A stretch of 64,000 bases of DNA from AP-15 sp963703665 (GTDB taxonomy: Bacteria; Pseudomonadota; Alphaproteobacteria; ATCC43930; CGMCC-115725), in assembly GCA_963703665.1 (NCBI GenBank), contig CAVPFB010000002.1:62001-126000 (forward strand). The letters run 5' to 3'. Below, piece by piece: positions 7,005 to 17,349 of the stretch; within the stretch, counting starts at the first letter, position 1, and every line of letters starts with the position of its first letter. A program made the position numbers and the translations under genes. The notes under the pieces were generated by a model. The model ran no database searches, was not told where the DNA came from, and saw only the letters and a list, made by a program, of their open reading frames with translations.

Positions 7005-8036
7005 ATGACGCTTTTATCTGCTATCGACTATGACCTCGGCAACGATGAAGCCGGCGAAGTTCAGCCGCCCGTTTCCGCCACCGCTGCCGAAGAAGATTTC
7101 GCCCTGCTCGACGCCTATTCGCGGGCGGTCACGAGCGCGGTCGACAAGGTCGGCCCGGCGGTCCTGCATTTGCAGGTCAGCGCGCTCAAGGACGGCGCCG
7201 GCGGCGCCGGCTCGGGCGTCGTCTTCACCCCCGACGCCTATGTGCTGACCAACAGCCACGTGGTCAGCGGCGCCCGCAAGATCGAGGCGACCTTCCCCGA
7301 CGGCCGCCTGCTGCGGGCCAACCTCGTCGGCGATGATCCCGACACCGACCTCGCCGTATTGCGGCTGGATGGCGAGGCGCCCTCCTTTGCCCGCATCGGC
7401 GATTCGCGCCGGCTGCGGGTCGGGCAGCTGGTGATCGCGATCGGCAACCCGTTCGGCTTTCAGTGCACGGTCACCGCCGGCGTGGTCAGCGCGCTCGGCC
7501 GCTCGTTGCGCACCCGCTCGGGGCGGCTGATCGACAGCGTGATCCAGACCGACGCGGCCTTGAACCCGGGGAATTCCGGCGGGCCGCTGGTGACTGCCGC
7601 AGGCGAGGTCGTCGGCATCAACACCGCGATCATCGGCATGGCCCAGGGCATCTGCTTCTCGATCTCGGCCGCGACCGTCGAGTTCGTCGCCGCGCGGCTG
7701 ATTCGCGACGGCCGGGTGCGGCGCTGCTATATCGGCGTCGCCGGGCAGAACGTGCCGCTGCCGCGCCGGGTTGTGCGCTTCCACGAGCTGTCGCGCGAGA
7801 CCGGGGTGCGCATCCAGTCGACCGCCCCCGACGGAGCGGCGCGCACTGCCGGCCTCGTCAGCGGCGACATCATCGTCGCCGCGGATGGCGTCCCGGTCGC
7901 CGACATCGACGAGCTGCACCGGCTGATGACCGAGGAGCGGGTGGGCCTGGCGGTGCCGTTCACCGTGCTGCGCCTGTCGCAAAAGCTCGAAGTGCCGGTA
8001 ACGCCGCGCGAAACCCCGCCGCGCCCGGCGGGGTAA
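7005..8036 (+). CDS. HtrA/DegP-like S1C serine protease with PDZ domain, no visible export signal
   Basis: 343 residues from ATG 7005. The catalytic triad is readable: His85 in LTNSHVVSG, Asp115 in DPDTDLAVLRLDG, and Ser191 in NPGNSGGPLV. A PDZ domain occupies about 240-335 (TAPDGAARTAGLVSGDIIVAADG). Periplasmic DegP/DegQ homologues carry a signal peptide or membrane anchor. Here the N-terminus (MTLLSAIDYDLGNDEAGEV) is acidic and polar, and there is only one PDZ. The protein is therefore likely cytoplasmic, or the true start is different. Its likely role is proteolysis of damaged protein or a specific regulated substrate. Confidence 0.88.
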   Translation: MTLLSAIDYDLGNDEAGEVQPPVSATAAEEDFALLDAYSRAVTSAVDKVGPAVLHLQVSALKDGAGGAGSGVVFTPDAYVLTNSHVVSGARKIEATFPDGRLLRANLVGDDPDTDLAVLRLDGEAPSFARIGDSRRLRVGQLVIAIGNPFGFQCTVTAGVVSALGRSLRTRSGRLIDSVIQTDAALNPGNSGGPLVTAAGEVVGINTAIIGMAQGICFSISAATVEFVAARLIRDGRVRRCYIGVAGQNVPLPRRVVRFHELSRETGVRIQSTAPDGAARTAGLVSGDIIVAADGVPVADIDELHRLMTEERVGLAVPFTVLRLSQKLEVPVTPRETPPRPAG

Positions 8037-8061
8037 GCCATTCTTGGCTGACTGTACGCAT

Positions 8062-8095
8062 CCCCCGTGGCCGGGCTTGACCCGGCCACCCACGC
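8062..8095 (+). repeat. Left hairpin inverted repeat bracketing the GIY-YIG gene
   Basis: A 34-bp hairpin whose stem pairs GTGGCCGGG with CCCGGCCAC around TTGA, followed by CCACGC. It is the near-exact reverse complement of 8464-8496 on the other side of the nuclease gene. The same unit recurs alone at 18741-18773. Confidence 0.8.
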
Positions 8096-8098
8096 GTC

Positions 8099-8386
8099 TC
8101 ACGCGAGGTGATTGTAAAGATCGCCCCAGTTCTGGTTGGTCTTGAGGATTAGCTGAACCTTCCAGGCGCGCGACCAATGCTTGATGTTCCGCTCGCGTTG
8201 CTTTGCCACGAGGATGTCCTCATGCCGCTCGGCGTAAACAAGGCGGTGCAAGTCGTACTGCTTCGTAAAGCTATCGGCGATGCCAGATCGATGCTCCCAC
8301 GCGCGGCGAGCGAGATCGGTCGCGGTTCCGACGTAAAGCGTGCCGTTTGGCCGGTTCGTCATGATGTAAACCCACCCGCCTTTCAT
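8099..8386 (-). CDS. GIY-YIG nuclease family protein, bracketed by inverted hairpin repeats
   Basis: 95 residues. The name-giving motif is present as WVYIMTN (GIY variant 'VYI') and LYVGTATDL (YIG variant 'YVG'), with the catalytic Arg in LARRAWEHR. RHEDILVAKQRERNIKHWSR provides the metal-ligand Glu region. The start is the ATG at 8386; longer frames run through the flanking repeat. Solitary members are small endonuclease-fold proteins common in alphaproteobacteria, of largely unknown role. The gene lies between the protease gene and uvrA but is antisense to both. Near-identical inverted hairpins at 8062-8095 and 8464-8496 flank it like the ends of a compact mobile element of about 435 bp. 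Confidence 0.85.
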   Translation of the reverse strand: MKGGWVYIMTNRPNGTLYVGTATDLARRAWEHRSGIADSFTKQYDLHRLVYAERHEDILVAKQRERNIKHWSRAWKVQLILKTNQNWGDLYNHLA

Positions 8387-8463
8387 TCTTGCAGTGTTGC
8401 CGCGGGATGCGCTTCCTGACAACTGCTTGGTACAGGCGAGCCAGCCACCGTCTGCGGCAGAAG

Positions 8464-8496
8464 GCGTGGGTGGCCAGGTCGAGCCCGGCCACGGGG
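8464..8496 (-). repeat. Right hairpin inverted repeat bracketing the GIY-YIG gene
   Basis: A 33-bp hairpin (GCGTGGGTGGCC ... GGCCACGGGG), the reverse complement of 8062-8095 with about two mismatches and one length difference. Together they delimit the putative element carrying the GIY-YIG gene. Confidence 0.8.
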
Positions 8497-8576
8497 TGAC
8501 GATTTGACAGCAGGTCAAGCGCTGACTGCTGTTCGCGCGGTAGCGCCGGCGGCGGTCCCGCGGTAAGGTCGAAGGC

Positions 8577-11432
<2,856 letters not shown>

Positions 11433-11480
11433 GGTCCAATATAAATTATCTTCCTCACCCGCCAGTAGCGGGTCGCACAC

Positions 11481-11540
11481 ATGTCCTATGTCGATAAGAC
11501 CAACGCTCGCATAACGGAGATCCGGAGGCAGATGCTCTGA
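11481..11540 (+). CDS. Possible 19-codon leader ORF before creA
   Basis: A short frame, MSYVDKTNARITEIRRQML, ends in a TGA whose last base is the first base of the creA ATG (TGATG), which would allow translational coupling. A GGAGG sequence lies within it, about 11 bases before creA. No homologue is known to me, and it may simply be the creA 5' leader. Confidence 0.2.
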   Translation: MSYVDKTNARITEIRRQML

Positions 11541-12043
11541 TGATCGGCCGCAAACTGAATCATGTTCCCCCGGCCCTGCCCTTGGGGTTCGCACTAGCGC
11601 TCTTTACTGTATTTGTTCCAGCCGGGCTGCCGGCGCGGGCGGATGATCTGGCATGCGTCTCGACGACCTTTCGATTGCTCGGTGCCAACGACAAGGTATG
11701 CGTCAGTGCGTTTGACGACGCGGAGGTGCCGGGCATCGCCTGCGACATCAGCCAGGCGCGCACCGGCGGGGTCAAGGGCAGCCTGGGCCTAGCCGAGGAT
11801 CCCTCGCGTTTCTCGCTCGCCTGCCGGCAGACCGGGCCGGTCACGGTGGATCTGGCGAAGTTGCCGGAAAAGGCACCGGTTTATTCCCAACGGACTTCGA
11901 TCTTCTTCAAGCGCACGCACGTCTATCGCATCGTCGATAAGAAGCGGAACACGCTCGTCTATCTTGCGATCAGCGACAAGATCGTCAACGGCTCGCCGTA
12001 CAACGCAGTGTCCAGCGTGCCGATCATGCCATGGGGTCATTGA
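11540..12043 (+). CDS. creA: CreA family periplasmic protein
   Basis: 167 residues. A signal peptide is evident: a basic start (MIGRKLNH), a hydrophobic core (LGFALALFTVFVPAG), and likely cleavage after PARA near 34. The mature part matches CreA throughout: CVSTTFRLLGANDKVCVSAFDD, ISQARTGGVKGSLGLAEDPS, ACRQTGPV, SQRTSIFFKRTHVYRIVDKKR and a SDKIVNGSP tail. CreA is a conserved periplasmic protein (DUF1131-type) without a firmly established function. It follows uvrA on the same strand and is 1 bp before the nucleotidyltransferase gene. Confidence 0.9.
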   Translation: MIGRKLNHVPPALPLGFALALFTVFVPAGLPARADDLACVSTTFRLLGANDKVCVSAFDDAEVPGIACDISQARTGGVKGSLGLAEDPSRFSLACRQTGPVTVDLAKLPEKAPVYSQRTSIFFKRTHVYRIVDKKRNTLVYLAISDKIVNGSPYNAVSSVPIMPWGH

Positions 12044-12364
12044 ATGCCGTCGGCCATGACTCCGACCCGCGAATGGGCACTTGGCGAGCGGCGCCGGATG
12101 GTGCTGGCGGCGCTCGGCGGGCATGATGCGGCGGTGTGGCTGTTCGGCTCGTGCGCTCGCGGCGAGCCGCGGCAGCACAGCGACATCGATATCGCGATCC
12201 TGCCGCGCGGCGAGCTTCCGCCCGGCTTTTTCGGTGAGCTCGACGCGGACATCGAGGAAAGCACAATCCCCTATGATGTCGATCTGGTCGATCTGCGCCA
12301 CGCCGATCCCGCATTGGTCGCCGAGGTCCGTCGCGAAAGGCGTGAAATGGCGGGATTAGTGTAA
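12044..12364 (+). CDS. Minimal nucleotidyltransferase (MNT) domain protein without adjacent HEPN partner
   Basis: 106 residues. The signature GSCARGEPRQHSDIDIAIL at about 35-53 gives the GS motif and catalytic Asp47 and Asp49, with a third acidic residue near Asp80 (YDVDLVD). MNT proteins of the MntA type usually pair with an adjacent HEPN RNase and act as antitoxins by adding AMP to it. Here the upstream neighbour is creA and the downstream gene is antisense, so no HEPN partner is visible. It may be an orphan antitoxin-like enzyme or act alone. Confidence 0.8.
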   Translation: MPSAMTPTREWALGERRRMVLAALGGHDAAVWLFGSCARGEPRQHSDIDIAILPRGELPPGFFGELDADIEESTIPYDVDLVDLRHADPALVAEVRRERREMAGLV

Positions 12365-12622
12365 CAGCCGACGAGCCTCTTCGAGTTTTGCCTCGATCCT
12401 AGCCTGGTCGGCAATCGCCTTGCCCTTGGCAATCTTCAAACCGAGGTTACGCGTCCTAAGCGCCTTTGCCTGACCTTCAGGTGCGGCGATACGCCTTTCC
12501 GTTTCCATTCTCCAAGCGGCATCAGCTCTTCGATCGACAGTGATTGTACCGATCAGCTCATTTATTTTGGCAATAATCTTGGAGCCCAACCCGCTCGCGG
12601 CCTTTTCGTCCATCAGTTCCAT
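12356..12622 (-). CDS. Hypothetical small charged protein
   Basis: 88 residues, rich in Ala, Lys, Glu and Arg, predicted mainly helical (KAIADQARIEAKLEEARRL at the C-terminus). It contains GSKIIAKINELIGTITVDRR and no recognised domain. It converges on the MNT gene with a 9-bp overlap. Composition is less GC-rich than neighbours, and start context is weak. Being antisense-adjacent, it is not an obvious HEPN partner: no RxxxxH motif is seen. Confidence 0.4.
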   Translation of the reverse strand: MELMDEKAASGLGSKIIAKINELIGTITVDRRADAAWRMETERRIAAPEGQAKALRTRNLGLKIAKGKAIADQARIEAKLEEARRLLH

Positions 12623-12712
12623 TTGAACACCCGATCAGTGTCTCACGCGCAGATGGATATTTCAGGTGCCGACGGTCAAGCTCCCGTTAATGCGGCCAGG
12701 TCTTTTGTTCCG

Positions 12713-12773
12713 CCATCCCGGCGCAGGCCGGGACCCAGGTCGGAAATGGGTACCGGCCTCCGCCGGTATGACG
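12713..12773. repeat. Dispersed palindromic repeat, two-hairpin family
   Basis: CATCCCGGC-gcag-GCCGGGACCC, followed by ACCGGC-ctcc-GCCGGTATGACG. It has the same layout as the repeats at 4283-4385 and 56371-56425: two hairpins in inverted orientation with conserved ATCC/ATGACG edges. It lies between a hypothetical gene and the 3' end of the patatin gene; the remaining sequence here shows nothing else. Confidence 0.65.
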
Positions 12774-12829
12774 AGATAGATCTGCGTTCCCTGCTTCGCA
12801 TTGCCGGCCGGCACGGAGTGCCCGCCGGG

Positions 12830-14555
12830 TTACGCGAGGTTGGCCGCGGCCAGATAGGCTTTCATCAGGCCGATCACATAATCGGTGACCGAGGCTTGCG
12901 CGGCATGGGCGGCGATCCAGCCGAGGACCGCGCGCAGCGGGCTGCCGGACAGCTCGGTTTCCGAGATCGCGCGAAAGCGCCGCTCGATCGGCGCGCGGTA
13001 GCGCTCCGGGTCGAGCTTGCCTTTGGGCCACGGGTCGAGCGTCTCGGCCACCGCGCAGGGCCCCATCAGCGGGATGATCGGCAGAAATCCGCTCCCGGCG
13101 CTCGGCCCGAACGCCGCCCGCTGCGCGGCGCTCCAGCCGTCGAACACCGGGTTGTCGTCGGCCAGCACGAATTCCTTGCGCAGCAGATCCTGGCAGTTCT
13201 TGCGCCCGAGCAGATAGTCGTAGCGCATGAAATCGGGGCAGGCGAAGCCGATGAAGGCGCCGAGCCCGGCGCTGGCGATCGCCTTTTCGCCCAAGCTCGT
13301 GCCGAGCTGCGGGGTCAGCATGAACCGGCTGAACACCCGCCGGTCGGCGGCCAGAGCCAGATCGCGCGAATCGTATCGCGTCTGCTGAACGACAGCATTG
13401 GCCACCGCGCCGATCGTGTGGGCAAAAGTCGTCAGCCCTTCGGGGCCCAGCGCCGTGCGGCCGGCGAACGGGTCGATCAGCAGCACGGCCCGGTTGGCCC
13501 GATGCGGGTCCTGCGGGTTGGTGCCGGCGATGCCGCACAGCGCGGTGCGCGCCAGTTCGATCGGCTCGTTGTCGGTGACGCCGCCATCGACGGCGAGGAA
13601 ATGATAATCGTCGGGCACATCTGCGGCCCCGTCCGGGGTCAGCGCCGCCCAATCGGGAGTGAGCACGGTATAGGACAGCGCTCCGGTTGCTGCCGCCATC
13701 GCCGCCGCGGCAGCGAGCGGGGCGCTCAGCACCACCCGATAGCGGTATTGCGACATCGGCCGGGCCAATGCCCGCGGCGGAAACCCGATCGGAAAGGCCG
13801 CAGTCGCGCGCGCGAACTGGCTGAACTCGTCCCAGCTGGCGGCCTGCGGCAGACGCTCGCCGGAAAAAGCCAGGGTGAGCTCATCCGGCCGGAAGTCGCC
13901 GACGGCTTGGCCCGGGTAATGCAGCGCAAAGCGGATGAAATCGGCGTGGTCGACATAGCTCTCGCTGCGACCCTCGCCGAAGGGGAGCTTGAACGGGACG
14001 CCGCGCAGATTGGTCAAGGTCAGGATCACCCGCAGCGGCGCGGCGACCCAGGAACGCGCCCGGCCGCCCGTGCCGGTAAAATCGATGATCGCCTGGGCGC
14101 CGGCGTCGATGGCCGCGCCGTTCAAGAGCGAGACGACCTCCTTGCCGATGTCGCCGGTCTCGAGAAACCGGTCGAGCGTCAGCGTCTTGATCCAAATGTC
14201 ATAGAACGGGTTTCCGGTCGGACCCTGGCCCACCGGCGTGCCGCGCGACGACCGGATCAAAGGTGAAATTCAGCGCGCGCGCCGCGATCGCGGCGCAGAC
14301 CCCGCCGCCCGAGGTGCCGGTGACGACACGCAAGACGACATTATGCTGCGGCGCCCCCGAATCGCCGGAGTCGCGCAGCCGGCTCCAGGTGTCGAGCGCC
14401 TCGATCAGGAAATCGAGCGCGCCGGCGGTGTAGGCGCCGGCCGAGACCGTGCCGCCGAGGACGAGAGCGAGCTCAAAGGTCCGCGGCGGCACCGCCGGGT
14501 TGTTGAGAAACCATTCGTCGATTTCCTGCTCGGTCGGCGGCTCCCGGTTGAACAT
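12830..14555 (-). CDS. Patatin-like phospholipase, single-base frameshift
   Basis: The N-terminal part (start 14555) has the oxyanion segment LVLGGTVSAGAYTAGAL at about 31-47 and the nucleophile elbow GTSGGG at 80-85 (Ser82). Near 14255 the frame changes. The rest, from RSSRGTPVGQGPTGNPFYDIW onward, carries the catalytic Asp in FLAVDGGVTDNEP and runs to the stop at 12830. Removing one G in the gatccggtcg stretch restores a continuous protein of 574 residues. Patatins are Ser-Asp dyad lipid acyl hydrolases. The start lies 13 bp after the dienelactone hydrolase gene, so these form one transcription unit. Confidence 0.85.
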
Positions 14556-14568
14556 CGGCCGCCGCCGA

Positions 14569-15231
14569 TCAGTCGAGCTGCGCCTTCAGGAACGCCGTCA
14601 TGCGCTCCCAGGCCGGTTGGCGGCAGTCGACGTCATAGGCGGGGCTGCGCTCGTTGGCAAAGGCGTGGGCGGCGTCATAGCGATAGATCTCGTGCTTGAC
14701 ACCGGCCGTCTTCAGCGTCCGTTCGAGCTCGTCGACCGCGGCCGGGGTGCACCAATCGTCCTTGTTGGCGAAATGGCCCTGGAACGGCACCCGGATCTTG
14801 GCCGGGTCGGCGAATTCCCTGGGCGGAATGCCATAGAAACAGACCGCGGCCTCGACCTCCGGGACATGCACGGCGGCGGCGATGGTCAATGCCCCGCCCA
14901 TGCAGAAGCCCATCACCGCGATCTTGGCGCTGTGCTCGCCGACCAGCAATGCGGCGCCGCGCAGATCCTGGTGCGTCGCGTCGGGAAAATCGAGCCCGGT
15001 CATCAGATGGTTGGCTTCGTCGGGCGCGGTGGTGACCTTGCCCTGGTAGAGATCGGGCGCCAGCGCGTTCCAGCCGGCGCGCGCGAAGCGATCGGCCACG
15101 CCGCAGATCTGGTCGTTGAGGCCCCACCATTCCTGAATGACGATGATCCCCGGCCGGCCACGGCCGGCCGTCGCCAGGTAGCCTTTGGCCGCCACCCCGT
15201 CGGGGCGGGCAAAGTCGGTCATGATACCCAT
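14569..15231 (-). CDS. Dienelactone hydrolase family protein
   Basis: 220 residues, alpha/beta hydrolase. The DLH-type catalytic Cys110 sits in MGFCMGGAL, with Asp near 158 (FANKDDWCTP) and His189 (DAAHAFAN). Glu34 in VIQEWWGLND matches the conserved regulatory Glu of the family. Such enzymes hydrolyse cyclic esters, for example in chloroaromatic degradation, but most genomic paralogues have unknown substrates. The gene sits 15 bp after the luciferase-like oxidoreductase and before the patatin, on one strand. Confidence 0.88.
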   Translation of the reverse strand: MGIMTDFARPDGVAAKGYLATAGRGRPGIIVIQEWWGLNDQICGVADRFARAGWNALAPDLYQGKVTTAPDEANHLMTGLDFPDATHQDLRGAALLVGEHSAKIAVMGFCMGGALTIAAAVHVPEVEAAVCFYGIPPREFADPAKIRVPFQGHFANKDDWCTPAAVDELERTLKTAGVKHEIYRYDAAHAFANERSPAYDVDCRQPAWERMTAFLKAQLD

Positions 15232-15246
15232 CGGTGCTCCTCCTGA

Positions 15247-16263
15247 TCAGGCGTCGGCGAAGGCCGGCATCACCTCCTGCGTGAACAGCTCGATCGAGCG
15301 CATGGCCTCATCGTGGCGGATCGTGCCGAAGGCGAAGTCGCAGACATAATAATTGACCCCGGTCGCCTCGATCTCGCCGTCGATGTAGTCGCGCACCTGA
15401 GCCGGGGTCCCGGCGATCGCGTCGCCGTTCTTTTGCAGCACGCCCCAATCCTCGGGCAACGCCGCCTCGAGTGGGAACGGGACGTTGAACTGATGCCACA
15501 ACTGCCCCATGTGGCGGCGCCACGCCGGATAGCCGCGCCGCGCGGTGTCGAGTGCTTCGGCCTCGGTGTCGGCGATGATGATGTGCCGGTTGACGCCAAG
15601 CAATGGCAGATCAGCCTCGGAGCGGCCGAGCTTCTTCCACTCGGCGCGATAGCTGTCGGTGATCGCGCGCACCTGCTCCGGCGGCCGGCGCGTCACCGTG
15701 TTGGCGGCGTTCGCCGCCGCCCAGGGAACGCTCGCCGGGTTGCCGAGCCCGTACCAAAGCCCGGCATACGGCTGCTGAAACGGCTTCATCACGATCGGCA
15801 CATGGTCGAAATCGTAGAATTCGCCGTGATAGGTCAATTCGTCCTCGGTCAGGCCGATCCGGATCGCCTCGAAGGCTTCGCGGAATTGCGCGGCACCGGT
15901 GGCGAAATCGATGCCGTAAAACCCGACCTCGACCGGTGAGATGCCGCGACCGACCCCGTACATGAAGCGCCCGCCGCTCAACTGGTCGAGCATGCAGATC
16001 TCGTCGATCAGCCGCAGCGGGTGGTAGAGCGGCAGCAGATAGACCATCGGGCCGAAGCGCAGTTGCCGGGTGCGCTGCGCCACCGCGGCCAGAAAGATGC
16101 CGGGCGACGGCGCGTAGCCGAGCGGGGTGTTGTGGTGCTCGGCCAGGTGATAGCCGTAGAACCCGGCGCGGTCGTAGGCCTCGATCAGCTCGAGCCGCTC
16201 CTCGTAGTGCCGGGTCAGCGGCTGCCCGCTGTCGTCCAAATGGTCGAAAATCCCAAAACGCAT
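15247..16263 (-). CDS. LLM class flavin-dependent oxidoreductase (luciferase-like)
   Basis: 338 residues from ATG 16263. It starts MRFGIFDHLDD and contains EAYDRAGFYGYHLAEHH, APSPGIFLAAVAQRTRQLRFG, LPLYHPLRLIDEICMLDQLSGGR and GVGRGISPVEVGFYG, the bacterial luciferase/F420-FMN-dependent TIM-barrel family. It probably uses reduced flavin supplied by another reductase. No flavin reductase is adjacent. It is first of a three-gene minus-strand unit with dienelactone hydrolase and patatin. The substrate is unknown. Confidence 0.88.
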   Translation of the reverse strand: MRFGIFDHLDDSGQPLTRHYEERLELIEAYDRAGFYGYHLAEHHNTPLGYAPSPGIFLAAVAQRTRQLRFGPMVYLLPLYHPLRLIDEICMLDQLSGGRFMYGVGRGISPVEVGFYGIDFATGAAQFREAFEAIRIGLTEDELTYHGEFYDFDHVPIVMKPFQQPYAGLWYGLGNPASVPWAAANAANTVTRRPPEQVRAITDSYRAEWKKLGRSEADLPLLGVNRHIIIADTEAEALDTARRGYPAWRRHMGQLWHQFNVPFPLEAALPEDWGVLQKNGDAIAGTPAQVRDYIDGEIEATGVNYYVCDFAFGTIRHDEAMRSIELFTQEVMPAFADA

Positions 16264-16473
16264 GCGTCGCCTCCCTTTCGCCCGCGGCATCCTAGCGATA
16301 CCGCGCCGCCCAGGCCATGATCGATCGAGCAGCGTCGCCGAGCAGCTCCACCGATCACGCCCACCTGCAAGCGCGCGATCGCCCCGATTCTCACCGAGAG
16401 GACCCCCCACTCCCGAAAGCGGTCTTCGCGGCTAGTCCGCCGCGGCGCTCGAGGCGCGAAGGAGCGACCGCAG

Positions 16474-17085
16474 CTAGGGGTGCTTGAAGCGGGTGATGAG
16501 CCCGGCGGAGCCCTTAATGTGACCCTTGAGCGCCGCCGCCAGCTGTTCGCGGTTGAGCCCGGGCGGCAAAGCTTTCGGATCGAGGTCGGTCGCAATCAGC
16601 GTCCAGGTGTAATGATGCCAGTCGGTACCGGGCGGCGTGCCGGGACCGGTATAAACCGCCTTTCCCATCGTGCTCTTGCCGCCGACAAACTTGTCGGAGG
16701 GGTGGCCGAGCTCGCCCTCGGCGAAACCCGTCACCGATGCCGGGATGCCGTAGACCACCATATGCGAGACGCCGGCGGGGGCGCGTGCTTCGGGATCGAA
16801 CAGCAGCAGCGCAAAGCTCTTGGTCCCGGCCGGCACGCCCGACCAGGCGAGCGGCGGCGACACGTTCTCGCCGACGCAATTCGGGCTTCGCTTGTCGCTG
16901 CACGCGTTTTTTATCGCCAGCGTGCCGTTGTCCGCTACCGCCGGCGAGGTCAGCCTCAACACATCGGCGCGCGCCACGCCGAGCGACAGCATCAATCCGC
17001 CCGCCAGCAGCAGGCTTACGAGACCATATTTGATCGCGATCCGCCGGATCGCCCGAAGTTTATCGACGGCGCGGGGTCGGCCCAT
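16474..17085 (-). CDS. YbhB/YbcL family Raf kinase inhibitor-like protein (PEBP)
   Basis: 203 residues from ATG 17085, preceded by a strong GGGAGG ribosome binding site. A hydrophobic helix at about 21-40 (LVSLLLAGGLMLSLGVARA) looks like a signal peptide. The mature domain has the PEBP core: NVSPPLAWSGVPAGTKSFALLL, DPEAR, a GVSHMVVYGIP strand and PPGTDWHHYTWTLIATD. PEBP proteins bind phosphate-type anions; bacterial roles are mostly unknown. Extra Cys residues (NACSDKRSPNC) suit a periplasmic disulfide. Confidence 0.88.
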   Translation of the reverse strand: MGRPRAVDKLRAIRRIAIKYGLVSLLLAGGLMLSLGVARADVLRLTSPAVADNGTLAIKNACSDKRSPNCVGENVSPPLAWSGVPAGTKSFALLLFDPEARAPAGVSHMVVYGIPASVTGFAEGELGHPSDKFVGGKSTMGKAVYTGPGTPPGTDWHHYTWTLIATDLDPKALPPGLNREQLAAALKGHIKGSAGLITRFKHP

Positions 17086-17349
17086 GTTCCCTCCCGATGC
17101 ATCGCAGTCTTTCGCCGCGGCAGATTGGTAAATTATCAGCGACAAGACAAGCGACGCACGCGCTCGCCGATGGCGCTTTCATAACGGATGGCACGCAACC
17201 GACCATGCCAGGTCGCTCCCACCCCTCCACCCGTCGCTCGCCCCGGCTCCGCGAAACGGGTCGGCGCATAAATAGGAAGATCGGGCATTGCTTATTGGCT
17301 ATCCATCCGTCTTCATGGATCGGACCACCTACACACTGGAGAGGAGTGT

